Source: WLWS01 sp964639535
GTDB taxonomy: Bacteria > Pseudomonadota > Gammaproteobacteria > Eutrophobiales > Eutrophobiaceae
Assembly (NCBI GenBank): GCA_964639535.1
Contig: CAZXDV010000007.1
Coordinates: 1-28,776 of the forward strand
DNA length: 28,776 nt
Reading direction: 5' to 3'
Shown here piece after piece: positions 15,498 through 23,917 of the stretch (positions are counted from its first letter, which is position 1; each line of letters starts with the position of its first letter). The position numbers and the translations under genes were made by a program. The notes below the pieces were generated by a model. The model did not search any database. It was not told the DNA's origin and worked only from the letters and a program-made list of their open reading frames with translations.

Positions 15498-16463
15498 TCA
15501 GGCGGGTTCGATGGCGCGAATATGCCGCTTTACCGAGGTCCAGGAGCCCACCAGGCCGAGCAGGGCCCCGGCAACAAACAGCCCGGCGAGCCCCTTGGCC
15601 GACAGCCCCTGCAGCACGAAACCGCTGGAATAGAGCTGGGCCAGCCTGGATACCGGTGACTCAAGCAGCTGCAGGGAAAAGCTCAGCAGGGCCCAGGCAA
15701 GAATACTTCCGCCAAGACCGTGAAACAGGCCGGAGTAGAGAAATGGCCGCTGGATGAATGCATCTGTGGCACCGAAAAGCTTGTTGACCTCGATCTCGGA
15801 CTTGCGGTTGTAAATGGCGAGTCGAATGGTATTGCCGACTATCAGCAAAACTGCCATGGCCAGCATGACCCCGAGCAGTAGGACAGCCTTGCGCACAATT
15901 TCAATTATCGCGAAAAGCCGCTGGATCCATTGCTTGTCAAACTGCGCACTGTCCACCTCTTCAAGTTCACGAAGTGTCGTCATCAACTTGCTGCTCTCAC
16001 TGTCAGCCATCTCGCCAACTGCTGGTTGAATCAGCAACAGTGCCGGGATTGGATTTTCATCGAGCAACACCAGCGTATTGTCAAAGCCCGATTGTGATTG
16101 GAAATCCCTCAAGGCTTCTTCCGCACTGACATACCTGACCTCGCGAATGTTCGGGTATTCGCGAATGTTGCCGGAGATCTCGAGAATTCTCTCCTCGCTG
16201 ACACCCTGTTTCATAAACAGCGTGATCTCGGCGCCGTTATCCCAGCTCGAGGCGACACGCTGAAAATTCTCCAGCAACAGGTAAAAGCCCGCGGGCAGGG
16301 AGAGTGCGATGCCCACCACCGCCGTGGTGAGCAGGGCGTTAAGCGGGTTTTTCCACAGTTGCCCGAGGCTAAAAACGCAGGCCTGGGCGTGTTGCATGAG
16401 CCAGACGCTGAATAGTTTCTTCAGGTTATACCGGCTTGTTGATTGCGAGCTGCGCCGGTTCAT
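15498..16463 (-). CDS. ftsX: Cell division protein FtsX
   Basis: FtsX is the membrane partner of FtsE in the divisome. The complex couples ATP hydrolysis to septal peptidoglycan hydrolases through EnvC-type activators. The 321-residue product has the family layout: a cytoplasmic N-terminus, a first helix near residues 44-64, a large periplasmic loop (about 65-180), and three more helices toward the C-terminus (about 190-215, 240-265 and 290-310). The cytoplasmic loop contains YNRKSEIEVNKLFGATDAFI, a strongly conserved FtsX block. The ATG at 16463 overlaps the ftsE stop by 4 bases. It is followed by rpoH after about 120 bases that hold a separate rpoH control region. Confidence 0.95.
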   Translation of the reverse strand: MNRRSSQSTSRYNLKKLFSVWLMQHAQACVFSLGQLWKNPLNALLTTAVVGIALSLPAGFYLLLENFQRVASSWDNGAEITLFMKQGVSEERILEISGNIREYPNIREVRYVSAEEALRDFQSQSGFDNTLVLLDENPIPALLLIQPAVGEMADSESSKLMTTLRELEEVDSAQFDKQWIQRLFAIIEIVRKAVLLLGVMLAMAVLLIVGNTIRLAIYNRKSEIEVNKLFGATDAFIQRPFLYSGLFHGLGGSILAWALLSFSLQLLESPVSRLAQLYSSGFVLQGLSAKGLAGLFVAGALLGLVGSWTSVKRHIRAIEPA

Positions 16464-17137
16464 TCCACCAGGGTCTGGCCAATATGAGTGAGCAACCTTC
16501 CTTCCCGCAGGGTGATGATGCTCTTGTTCATTTTCTTGATCATCTCGAGGTCGTGGCTGGCAATAAGCACCGTGACCCCAACCTGGTTAAACTGTTCAAA
16601 CAGTTTCATGATGTCCCACGATAGCGCCGGGTCAAGGTTGCCGGTGGGCTCGTCAGCAAGCAACAGCGCTGGCCTGTGAACCACCGCGCGGGCTATGCCG
16701 ACGCGCTGTTGTTCTCCGCCTGAAAGCGCTATCGGGCTAACTTTTTCTTTCTTCAGCAGGCCTACCTTGTCGAGTGCGGCATGTACCCTGCGCCTGATCT
16801 CCTGGTAACGATAGCCTGCGATAACAAGGGGCAGGGCAATGTTGTCAAACACGGAGCGGTCGTAAAGCAGGCGATGATCCTGGAACATAAACCCGATGTT
16901 ACGCCTGAACAGGGGAACCCGACGGCCCGTCACCCGTTCGAGGTTCTGGCCGTTAACAATAATCTGCCCCTTGCTGTGTCGCTCGATGAGCGCCACCAGC
17001 CGCAGGAAGGTACTTTTACCGGCACCGGACCGGCCGGTAACGTAGACCATGGCAGCCTGCTCAATAAACAGGTTAATACGTCGCAGGGCCTCGTGACCGT
17101 CCCCGTAATGCATTGATACATCGGTGAAGCGAATCAT
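16460..17137 (-). CDS. ftsE: Cell division ATP-binding protein FtsE
   Basis: FtsE is the ABC-type ATPase of the FtsEX complex at the division septum. The Walker A motif GRSGAGKST includes K41. The Q-loop is in GFMFQDHRLL, the ABC signature LSGGEQQRVGIARA begins at about residue 138, and Walker B LLLADEPTGNLD is at about 158-169. The H-loop histidine is in LIASHDLEMI. The length of 225 residues matches the family (222 in E. coli). The start overlaps the ftsY stop and the stop overlaps the ftsX start, each by 4 bases, so the three proteins are translationally coupled. Confidence 0.97.
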   Translation of the reverse strand: MIRFTDVSMHYGDGHEALRRINLFIEQAAMVYVTGRSGAGKSTFLRLVALIERHSKGQIIVNGQNLERVTGRRVPLFRRNIGFMFQDHRLLYDRSVFDNIALPLVIAGYRYQEIRRRVHAALDKVGLLKKEKVSPIALSGGEQQRVGIARAVVHRPALLLADEPTGNLDPALSWDIMKLFEQFNQVGVTVLIASHDLEMIKKMNKSIITLREGRLLTHIGQTLVE

Positions 17138-18099
17138 GCCTGGATGTCCAGCATTGCATCGACGAAGTCTGCAGCGTGAAATGCCCTGAAATCCTCGGCC
17201 TGTTCACCAACTCCTACAAACCTTACCGGCACCTTGAACTTTTCGGCCAGGGCAAAGATTACTCCGCCCCTCGCGGTACCATCCAGTTTTGTCAGCGCAA
17301 GACCGGTGACGCCCACTGCCTCATCAAACAGCTGTAGCTGGGACATGGCATTCTGTCCCGTGCCTGCATCGAGTACGAGCATAACTTCGACGTCCAGTTC
17401 TTCATCAAACTTGTCGATGGTCCTGCGAATCTTGCGTAACTCCTCCATCAGGTTGTCCTTGTTGTGCAGTCGACCAGCCGTGTCGGCAATCACGATGTCA
17501 GACTCTTTTGCGCGCGCGGATTGAAGTGCATCAAAAATAACCGCCGCACTGTCCGAGCCATCCTTGTGCGCGATGACGGGAACCTCGTTACGATCTCCCC
17601 AGACCTTGATTTGATCTATGGCGGCGGCCCGGAAAGTATCTCCGGCAGCCAGCAGGACCTTGTCGCCAAGGCGGGAAAAATAGCGTGTCATCTTGCCGAT
17701 TGTCGTGGTCTTGCCAACCCCGTTTACCCCTACCACGAGAATAACCAGCGGTTTCTTGATAACAAAAATTTCTTCGATTGGTGCCTGCACCGGTTCAAGA
17801 ATTTCCAGCATTTGCTGTTTCAGGCAGGCTATAACCTGGTCATGCCCGGTATTGTTACCGGGTTTCTTTAACTCCTTTTCCAGCGCCTGCATGATCTTCA
17901 CGGTGGATTCCATGCCCACATCAGCCATCAGCAGGGCAGTTTCAATTTCCTCAAGGGTTGCCGGGTCCGGGGCTCGGCTGGCGCCGATATCTGTGAGGCT
18001 GGCCAGCAGACCGGAGCGCGTGCGGTTCAGACCACGGCGCAGTCGCTGAAAAAAGCCATCTGTGTCAGAATCCTGCTCTTGTTGCTTGTTGTTGAACAT
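17134..18099 (-). CDS. ftsY: Signal recognition particle receptor FtsY
   Basis: FtsY is the SRP receptor GTPase that docks ribosome-nascent chain complexes to the membrane translocon. After a short N-terminal stretch comes the NG domain: the helical N domain (about residues 20-100), the P-loop GVNGVGKTTTIGKM with K130, DTAGRLHNK for G3 and TKLDGTARGG for G4. The acidic A domain of E. coli FtsY is nearly absent (321 residues against 497), as in many other gammaproteobacteria. The ATG at 18099 begins MFNNKQQEQD. It is the first gene of ftsY-ftsE-ftsX and diverges from the M16 peptidase genes across a 97-base interval in which I see no convincing promoter. Confidence 0.96.
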   Translation of the reverse strand: MFNNKQQEQDSDTDGFFQRLRRGLNRTRSGLLASLTDIGASRAPDPATLEEIETALLMADVGMESTVKIMQALEKELKKPGNNTGHDQVIACLKQQMLEILEPVQAPIEEIFVIKKPLVILVVGVNGVGKTTTIGKMTRYFSRLGDKVLLAAGDTFRAAAIDQIKVWGDRNEVPVIAHKDGSDSAAVIFDALQSARAKESDIVIADTAGRLHNKDNLMEELRKIRRTIDKFDEELDVEVMLVLDAGTGQNAMSQLQLFDEAVGVTGLALTKLDGTARGGVIFALAEKFKVPVRFVGVGEQAEDFRAFHAADFVDAMLDIQA

Positions 18100-18196
18100 T
18101 CTCAGTGTAGCGAACTACTGCATTTATTTAGCATCTAAGGACAACGGTTACTTGCCACAACCATGCGTCGGTTGGGCATTATACAGGAGAACTTGT

Positions 18197-19585
18197 TTGA
18201 AAAGATTGATCGGATTTTTATTGTGTACATGTTTTGCCAGTCCATTTACCAGTGTGACGGCCAATGTACAGCAGTACCAGCTGGATAATGGATTAAAAAT
18301 CCTGGTAAAAGAAGACCACCGGGCCCCGGTCGTGGTGTCCCAGGTGTGGTACAAGGTTGGTTCCAGCTATGAACATGATGGCATCACTGGCATATCGCAT
18401 GCTCTTGAGCACATGATGTTCAAGGGCACGACTAAATACCCGGCCGGGCGTTTCTCAGAAATTATTTCTGAAAATGGCGGACAGGAGAACGCCTTTACCG
18501 GCACAGACTACACGGCTTACTTCCAGACCCTGGAAAAGTCCCGGCTGGAGATTAGCCTGCGGCTCGAGGCCGATCGAATGCGTAATCTCACCCTGCCGAA
18601 AGAGGAGTTTTTAAAGGAAATAAAAGTAGTCCAGGAAGAAAGACGTTTACGTACAGAGGATAACCCCCGTGCATTTGCCCGGGAAGTCTCGATGGCGACG
18701 GCTTTTCAAACAAGCCCTTATCGACAGCCAATCGTGGGCTGGATGGAAGACCTGCAGAGCATGACCGTGGAAGATTTAAAATCCTGGTACCGGGAGTGGT
18801 ATGCCCCCAATAACGCAACACTGGTGGTGGCCGGGGATGTAGAGAGCGACGAGGTATACCGGCTGGCGAAAAAATATTTTGGCGGACTGGCAAAGGAAGA
18901 TGTCGCGAGCCCGCGTATTGCGAGCGAAGTTAAGCAAAATGGGCTCAAGCGCGTAGTTGTAAAACGACCGGCAGAGGTGCCTCACCTGCAGATGTCCTAC
19001 AAGGCTCCCGTATTGACCACGGTCATCAATGGAGAAGGTGATATAGAACCATGGGAGCCCTATGCACTTGAAGTCCTTGCCGGCGTGCTTGACGGTGGAA
19101 GTAGCGCGCGCTTTGCTTCCCGCCTGGTTCGTGGCAGGGAAGTGGCGAGTGGTGTGGGGGCAGGGTATTCGCTGGTGTCACGGCTCAGCAGCCTGTTTGC
19201 CATCAGCGGTTCTCCGGCAAAGGGAAAAACCACGGCAGAACTTGAGGCGGCGATAAAAGAAGAGATAGAGACCATCAAGCAGGAGCTGGTCACTGCCGAG
19301 GAACTGGAAAGGGTAAAGGCACAGGTTGTGTCCGCAGATGTTTATGAAAAGGACTCGGTTTTTTACCAGGCGCTTATTATTGGCATGCTGGAAACCATCG
19401 GCCTGCCCTGGACACTGGCTGACGAGTACGTCGGCAATATTCAGAAAGTAACTGCCGAACAGGTACAGGCCGTCGCGCAAAAGTACCTGGTGGAGGACAG
19501 TCTTACCGTTGCGGTTCTTGAGCCCTTGCCAATGGAACAGCCGAGACCACGAAGAGCTATTGGAGGGTCACGCCATGCGCATTAA
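18197..19585 (+). CDS. M16 family zinc peptidase, secreted (catalytic partner)
   Basis: The product is a periplasmic pitrilysin-family (M16) peptidase. The inverted zinc motif HxxEH is at H68-E71-H72 (HALEHMMFKGT), and the third ligand is probably E147 in VVQEERRLR. A signal peptide starts the protein (KRLIGFLLCTCFASPFTSVTA). The true start is a TTG at 18197, 6 bases after an AGGAGA ribosome site. The open frame reaches 18062, but that would overlap the divergent ftsY and lose the signal peptide. The length is 462 residues. It overlaps the next M16 gene by 11 bases. Such pairs upstream of rsmD also occur in Pseudomonas. Substrates are unknown. Confidence 0.92.
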   Translation: MKRLIGFLLCTCFASPFTSVTANVQQYQLDNGLKILVKEDHRAPVVVSQVWYKVGSSYEHDGITGISHALEHMMFKGTTKYPAGRFSEIISENGGQENAFTGTDYTAYFQTLEKSRLEISLRLEADRMRNLTLPKEEFLKEIKVVQEERRLRTEDNPRAFAREVSMATAFQTSPYRQPIVGWMEDLQSMTVEDLKSWYREWYAPNNATLVVAGDVESDEVYRLAKKYFGGLAKEDVASPRIASEVKQNGLKRVVVKRPAEVPHLQMSYKAPVLTTVINGEGDIEPWEPYALEVLAGVLDGGSSARFASRLVRGREVASGVGAGYSLVSRLSSLFAISGSPAKGKTTAELEAAIKEEIETIKQELVTAEELERVKAQVVSADVYEKDSVFYQALIIGMLETIGLPWTLADEYVGNIQKVTAEQVQAVAQKYLVEDSLTVAVLEPLPMEQPRPRRAIGGSRHAH

Positions 19586-20882
19586 TCTATTTCTGCTTGC
19601 CCTTGTTATTTCATTACCGGTCTTCTCTGCGCCAAAAATACAGCATTGGCAAACTGGCAAGGGAACCCGCGTGTACTTTGTCGAGGCCCACGAGCTGCCC
19701 ATGGTGGATATCCAGTTATCTTTCGATGCTGGCAGTGCAAGGGATCCTGAAGGCCTAGAAGGCCTGGCATCATTTACAAGCAGTCTTCTTTCCGAGGGTG
19801 CTGACGGACTGGGTGCGGATGAGCTTGGTTTCCAGTTTGAACGCCTGGGTGCCAATTTTTCTGCCAGCGCCGGGGACGACTTTGCTTCAGTTTCGCTGCG
19901 TAGCCTGGTTGAGAAAGACAAGCTGGTGCCGGCACTGAAAAACCTGAAGCGGGTATTGAATGCACCGGACTTTCCTGAAAAGGCCATCGAGCGGCAGAGA
20001 CAACGCTACCTTGTTGGCTTACAGCAAAAAAAACAATCTCCCGGTGCCATGGCAAATGAAGCATTTTACAAGGAGGTGTTTGCGTCACATCCCTACGCTC
20101 ATCCCAGCGATGGAACCGAGGAAAGCATCAGGCGTATTTCCCGGGAGGCCATCCTTGAATTTCACCGGCAATACTATGTCGCGGCAAATGGCATTATCGC
20201 TATCGTCGGCGACCTTACCAGGAAGCAGGCTAAGAAACTTGCCGAGGAGCTGAGCTCAGGCCTGCAGCGCGGCAAGAAGGCGAGTCCGCTGCCAGCGGTG
20301 GCTTCACTCACCAGCGCTTCCGTGATAAAGCAGGATCACCCGTCAACGCAAACGCATATATTACTGGGTCAGCCGGGGATGAAACGCGGCGATCCTGACT
20401 ATTTTCCGCTTTACGTGGGCAACCATATTCTTGGTGGTAGTGGGCTGGTGTCAATCCTGTTTGAGGAAATAAGGGAGAAGCGAGCCCTGTCCTACAGCGC
20501 CTACAGTTATTTTTCTCCCATGCGGGAAAAGGGGGCGTTCATTGCGGGCCTGTCCACGAGAGCAGACCAGGCTGATGAGGCGCTTCGCGTATTGCGCGAT
20601 GTCATCAGTTCGTTTATCGAGAACGGCCCGGCTGAGAAAGCCCTGGAAGCTGCGAAGAAGAATATCACCGGTGGGTTTCCCCTGCGCATTGACAGTAACA
20701 GCAACCTGCTGGGTTACGCGACCATTATCGGTTTTTACAATCTTCCCCTTGATTACCTGGAGACCTTTAATGACAAGGTCATGGCCGTCAGCCTGGATGA
20801 CATCAAGTCGGCAATGGCCAGGAGAATCGACCCCGACAAGCTGGTGGCAGTGATGGTTGGGCCACTTGCCGGGGAAGACTGA
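19575..20882 (+). CDS. M16 family peptidase-like protein without zinc motif (partner subunit)
   Basis: This 435-residue protein has an M16 fold but no HxxEH: the region that would carry it reads GLASFTSSLLSEGADG. It is therefore probably non-catalytic and works as the partner of the upstream enzyme, as in two-subunit M16B peptidases. The conserved C-terminal arginine-tyrosine type block (FEEIREKRALSYSAYSYF) is present. A signal peptide starts at the ATG 19575 (RINLFLLALVISLPVFSA), preceded by a GGAGGG ribosome site inside the end of the first gene. The stop at 20880-20882 is in the same frame as rsmD, which follows without a canonical start codon. Confidence 0.9.
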   Translation: MRINLFLLALVISLPVFSAPKIQHWQTGKGTRVYFVEAHELPMVDIQLSFDAGSARDPEGLEGLASFTSSLLSEGADGLGADELGFQFERLGANFSASAGDDFASVSLRSLVEKDKLVPALKNLKRVLNAPDFPEKAIERQRQRYLVGLQQKKQSPGAMANEAFYKEVFASHPYAHPSDGTEESIRRISREAILEFHRQYYVAANGIIAIVGDLTRKQAKKLAEELSSGLQRGKKASPLPAVASLTSASVIKQDHPSTQTHILLGQPGMKRGDPDYFPLYVGNHILGGSGLVSILFEEIREKRALSYSAYSYFSPMREKGAFIAGLSTRADQADEALRVLRDVISSFIENGPAEKALEAAKKNITGGFPLRIDSNSNLLGYATIIGFYNLPLDYLETFNDKVMAVSLDDIKSAMARRIDPDKLVAVMVGPLAGED

Positions 20883-20894
20883 GGGCCGGCTCAG

Positions 20895-21464
20895 ATCAAG
20901 GGTCGTAAACAGCAGGGCAAGGTCCGTATTATCGGCGGGCAGTGGCGAGGGCGTAAGATTGCCGTTCCTGTTTTTGACGATCTGAGGCCCACGCCCGACC
21001 GTGCCAGGGAAACCCTTTTTAACTGGTTACAGCCTGTAATAGAAGGCGCCCACTGTCTTGACCTTTTTGCTGGCAGCGGTGCTCTTGGCTTTGAAGCCCT
21101 TTCCCGTGGCGCTGCTGCAGTCACAATGGTAGAAAGCAGGCGCGAGCTTGCTGATAACCTGCAGGAACACGCACGGCAGCTTCAATGCGAGTCGTTAAAC
21201 ATTGTGCACGGGGACGCATTGCAATACCTGGCAGGGGTAGACACGCTCTTTGATGTGGTGTTTATAGACCCTCCTTTCAGCCTCGACCTGCATGAAAAGA
21301 TCTGTCAATTGTTACTGGATTCGGGCTGTTTGCAAAAAACGGCGCTTGTCTACCTTGAAACTGACGGTAATATACCCGTTTTACCGGAATTCGAAGTTTA
21401 TAAACAAAGCAAGGCTGCCGCGGTCAACTTTGCCCTGCTACGAGGCAGCCAGCAGGCACCATGA
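20895..21464 (+). CDS. rsmD: 16S rRNA (guanine(966)-N(2))-methyltransferase, non-canonical start
   Basis: RsmD methylates G966 of 16S rRNA in the small ribosomal subunit. The protein matches the family closely: VRIIGGQWRGRK at the N-terminus, LRPTPDRARETLFNWL, the SAM motif DLFAGSGALGFEALSRGA, and the catalytic D125-P-P-F128. Between the upstream TGA (20880) and the conserved core there is no ATG, GTG, TTG or CTG in frame. The best-placed candidate is ATC at 20895, 9 bases after a GAGGG ribosome-like site that overlaps the upstream stop. It gives 189 residues against 198 in E. coli. An in-frame ATG at 21126 would remove the SAM motif. Either the start is a rare AUC or one base is wrong in the assembly. 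Confidence 0.88.
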   Translation: MKGRKQQGKVRIIGGQWRGRKIAVPVFDDLRPTPDRARETLFNWLQPVIEGAHCLDLFAGSGALGFEALSRGAAAVTMVESRRELADNLQEHARQLQCESLNIVHGDALQYLAGVDTLFDVVFIDPPFSLDLHEKICQLLLDSGCLQKTALVYLETDGNIPVLPEFEVYKQSKAAAVNFALLRGSQQAP

Positions 21465-21470
21465 AAAAAA

Positions 21471-21950
21471 ATGATAACAGCAATTTATCCAGGTACTTTT
21501 GATCCAATCACAAACGGTCATACGGACATCGTTGCAAGAGGCACGAGGTTGTTTGACAAGATCATTGTTGCCGTGGCCCAGAGCACCAGCAAGAATACCT
21601 CTTTTACAATTGACGAAAGAGTCATGATGGCGAGAACCGCCCTTGAGAACCTTGAGAATGTCGAGGTGCGCAGCTTTGATGGGCTGATGACATCATTTGC
21701 CAGGGACCAGGGCGCAAGTGTCATTATAAGAGGGCTTCGTGCCTTTTCTGATTTTGAAAACGAATTCCAGATGGCGGGTATGAACCGCCATCTTAATGAC
21801 AGCGCGGAAACGGTTTTTCTTACACCGGCCGAGCACCTCGGCTTTGTCTCTTCCAGCCTTGTGCGGGAAGTGGCCGGTTACGGCGGTGATGTCAGTAATT
21901 TTGTCCACGACAGTGTCAGGAAGGCACTCGAGGAGCGCCTGGCGAAATAA
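21471..21950 (+). CDS. coaD: Phosphopantetheine adenylyltransferase
   Basis: CoaD transfers AMP from ATP to 4'-phosphopantetheine, the penultimate step of coenzyme A synthesis. The nucleotidyltransferase motif is YPGTFDPITNGH near the N-terminus, and the second signature, FVSSSLVREVAGYGGDVSNFV, with the ATP-contacting SSS, lies near the C-terminus. The length of 159 residues is identical to E. coli. The ATG at 21471 sits at the end of a run of eight A and has no good ribosome site, so translation may depend on rsmD, whose stop ends at 21464. The ferredoxin gene follows after three bases. Confidence 0.97.
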   Translation: MITAIYPGTFDPITNGHTDIVARGTRLFDKIIVAVAQSTSKNTSFTIDERVMMARTALENLENVEVRSFDGLMTSFARDQGASVIIRGLRAFSDFENEFQMAGMNRHLNDSAETVFLTPAEHLGFVSSSLVREVAGYGGDVSNFVHDSVRKALEERLAK

Positions 21951-21953
21951 TCC

Positions 21954-22205
21954 ATGGCCCTGATGATTACATCACAATGCATCAACTGTGATGTGTGTGA
22001 ACCTGCCTGCCCTAACAATGCAATTTACGAAGGCGAAGAGCATTACCAGATCAGGCCGGAGCTATGCACCGAATGCGTAGGTCATTTTGAGGAGCAACAA
22101 TGTGTCGTTTTGTGCCCGGTTGACTGTATACCCCTCGACCCCGACCACCTTGAATCACGCGAGCAATTACAGGCGAAGTATGAAAAAATTACTGCCAATG
22201 GTTGA
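21954..22205 (+). CDS. YfhL-type ferredoxin with two [4Fe-4S] clusters
   Basis: The product is a small 83-residue ferredoxin. The first cluster motif is CINCDVCEPACP. The second is split, CTEC followed by an eight-residue insert and CVVLCP, the layout of the Alvin/YfhL group. The C-terminal helix (about residues 66-80) is also typical. Ferredoxins of this group carry electrons at low potential; the physiological partner is not evident here. The position between coaD and ggt or mutM is shared with Pseudomonas. It overlaps the ggt start by 26 bases. Confidence 0.94.
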   Translation: MALMITSQCINCDVCEPACPNNAIYEGEEHYQIRPELCTECVGHFEEQQCVVLCPVDCIPLDPDHLESREQLQAKYEKITANG

Positions 22206-23901
22206 ATTCAAAACATCCCGACACCTGGTTAAAAGCGCCAGCCTGTGCCTGCTGCTTGTTTTTGCGTGCCTGCAAAACGCGTGGGCCGACAAGCCGCCTT
22301 CCGCGGCTATTGCCAGCGCTCATCCACTGGCAACCAGTGCAGGCGAGGAGATCCTCAGGCAGGGTGGTAACGCATTTGATGCCGCGATTGCCGTCACCGC
22401 AGCCCTGGCCGTAGTGGAACCCTACTCTTCGGGAATTGGCGGCGGTGGCTTCTGGCTGCTTCATCGTGCCTCAGACAGGAAGCAGGTGATGATAGACGGT
22501 CGTGAGACTGCGCCGTCACTGGCCCACCGTCGCATGTACCAGGACGAGGAAGGCAATGTTAACAAGGGCAAGTCCCTGACCGGCGCGCTTTCCGCCGGAA
22601 TTCCCGGGGTCCCGGCAGGCATGGTTCACCTTGCCAGGCACTACGGCAGGCTGTCACTGGCAGAGTCACTAAAGCCTGCTATCCGGTATGCCAGCGAAGG
22701 CTTCAAGGTCACCGAACGCTATCAGCGCCTGGTCGGCTATCGCCTGGAAGCAATGCGCTCTGATCCTGAAACCGACAGCATTTTTCTCGAGGACAGTCGT
22801 ATTCCGAAAATCGGTTACCGGGTTGTGCAAAAAGACCTGGCTCACACGCTGGAGCTTATCGCCACGCAGGGCTTTGATGGTTTCTATCGCGGTGAGCTGG
22901 CAGACAGGATGGTACTGGGCGTGCGCGAAGCGGGCGGTATTTGGAGCCGGCAGGATCTCGCGAACTACAGCGTCGTGGAACGGGAACCTATTGTTATAAA
23001 TTACAAGGGCATCAGGGTTGTGTCCGCACCGCCACCCTCATCCGGTGGTATCGTCATGGGCCAGGCACTGAAGATACTCAACCATTTTGACCTGGCAACC
23101 ATGGATGACCTGTCGCGCAAGCACCATGTTATCGAGGCCATGCGCAGGGCTTACAGGGACAGGGCGGTTTATCTTGGTGATCCTGATTTTTTTGACGTTC
23201 CGGTGAAGCGGCTTCTCGATGGCGACTACCTTGCCGGCCTGGCGGTAACCATCGACCCGGACAGGGCGACACCTAGCGCAGAGCTTGGAAATACGCCCGG
23301 TCTCGAACAGTCCGGCGCTGACACGACCCACTTTTCTGTCATCGACAGGGAAGGAAACCGGGTGGCGGCTACCCTCAGTATAAACCTGCCCTTTGGCGCC
23401 TGTTTTGTGCCGCCAGGCACCGGCGTATTGTTAAATGATGAAATGGATGATTTCTCTATCAAGGCGCATACTCCAAATGCCTACGGGCTTGTGGGAGACG
23501 AGGCAAATGCAGTGGCGGCCGGAAAGCGCCCACTGTCCAGCATGACGCCGACGTTCATGGAGACGGAAGACAAGATTGGTATCATTGGCACGCCGGGCGG
23601 TAGCCGTATCATCAGCATGGTGTTACTGGGCGTTCTTGATTTTGCCGATGGTCGCCTGCCGCAGTCCTGGGTCAGCCTGCCAAGGTATCACCACCAGTAT
23701 CTTCCTGACGAGGTGCAGTACGAATTAAACAGCCTGGATTTGAATGAGCGCCTGGCGTTAAAGAAAAAAGGACATGTGCTGCGGGAGAAGAATCGTCGTT
23801 ATGGCAACATGCATGCGATTCTCTGGGACCGCAAGCAGCGCAAGGTGCACGCGGCCAGTGACCCACGCGGAGAGGGCCAGGCGAAAGTATTCAGCTACTA
23901 G
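22180..23901 (+). CDS. ggt: Gamma-glutamyltranspeptidase, periplasmic
   Basis: GGT is an N-terminal nucleophile hydrolase that cleaves or transfers the gamma-glutamyl group of glutathione in the periplasm. It is made as a precursor that cuts itself before a threonine; here this is T382 in DTTHFSVIDREGN. The small subunit then has LPFGACFVPPGTGVLLNDEMDDFS and the oxyanion loop PLSSMTPTF, followed by GTPGGSRI. The signal peptide ends near QNAWA. I took ATG 22180 as the start because it gives the basic n-region MKKLL and a weak AGGCGA site; ATG 22198 is possible. The length of 573 residues compares with 580 in E. coli. It converges on mutM with 16 bases between. Confidence 0.95.
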   Translation: MKKLLPMVEFKTSRHLVKSASLCLLLVFACLQNAWADKPPSAAIASAHPLATSAGEEILRQGGNAFDAAIAVTAALAVVEPYSSGIGGGGFWLLHRASDRKQVMIDGRETAPSLAHRRMYQDEEGNVNKGKSLTGALSAGIPGVPAGMVHLARHYGRLSLAESLKPAIRYASEGFKVTERYQRLVGYRLEAMRSDPETDSIFLEDSRIPKIGYRVVQKDLAHTLELIATQGFDGFYRGELADRMVLGVREAGGIWSRQDLANYSVVEREPIVINYKGIRVVSAPPPSSGGIVMGQALKILNHFDLATMDDLSRKHHVIEAMRRAYRDRAVYLGDPDFFDVPVKRLLDGDYLAGLAVTIDPDRATPSAELGNTPGLEQSGADTTHFSVIDREGNRVAATLSINLPFGACFVPPGTGVLLNDEMDDFSIKAHTPNAYGLVGDEANAVAAGKRPLSSMTPTFMETEDKIGIIGTPGGSRIISMVLLGVLDFADGRLPQSWVSLPRYHHQYLPDEVQYELNSLDLNERLALKKKGHVLREKNRRYGNMHAILWDRKQRKVHAASDPRGEGQAKVFSY

Positions 23902-23917
23902 CGAAAGGGCTGCGCTG

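Noticed and set aside
18062..18196. Extension of the first M16 peptidase upstream to 18062
   Set aside because: It runs into the divergent ftsY start, hides the signal peptide inside the protein, and a TTG with a strong ribosome site exists at 18197.
21126..21464. Short 112-residue methyltransferase starting at ATG 21126
   Set aside because: The in-frame sequence upstream encodes the conserved RsmD N-terminus and SAM motif, so this ATG is internal.
22180..22300. Lipoprotein signal in the GGT leader (VFAC)
   Set aside because: The residues before the cysteine do not fit a lipobox, and a standard signal peptidase I site (AWA before D) follows.
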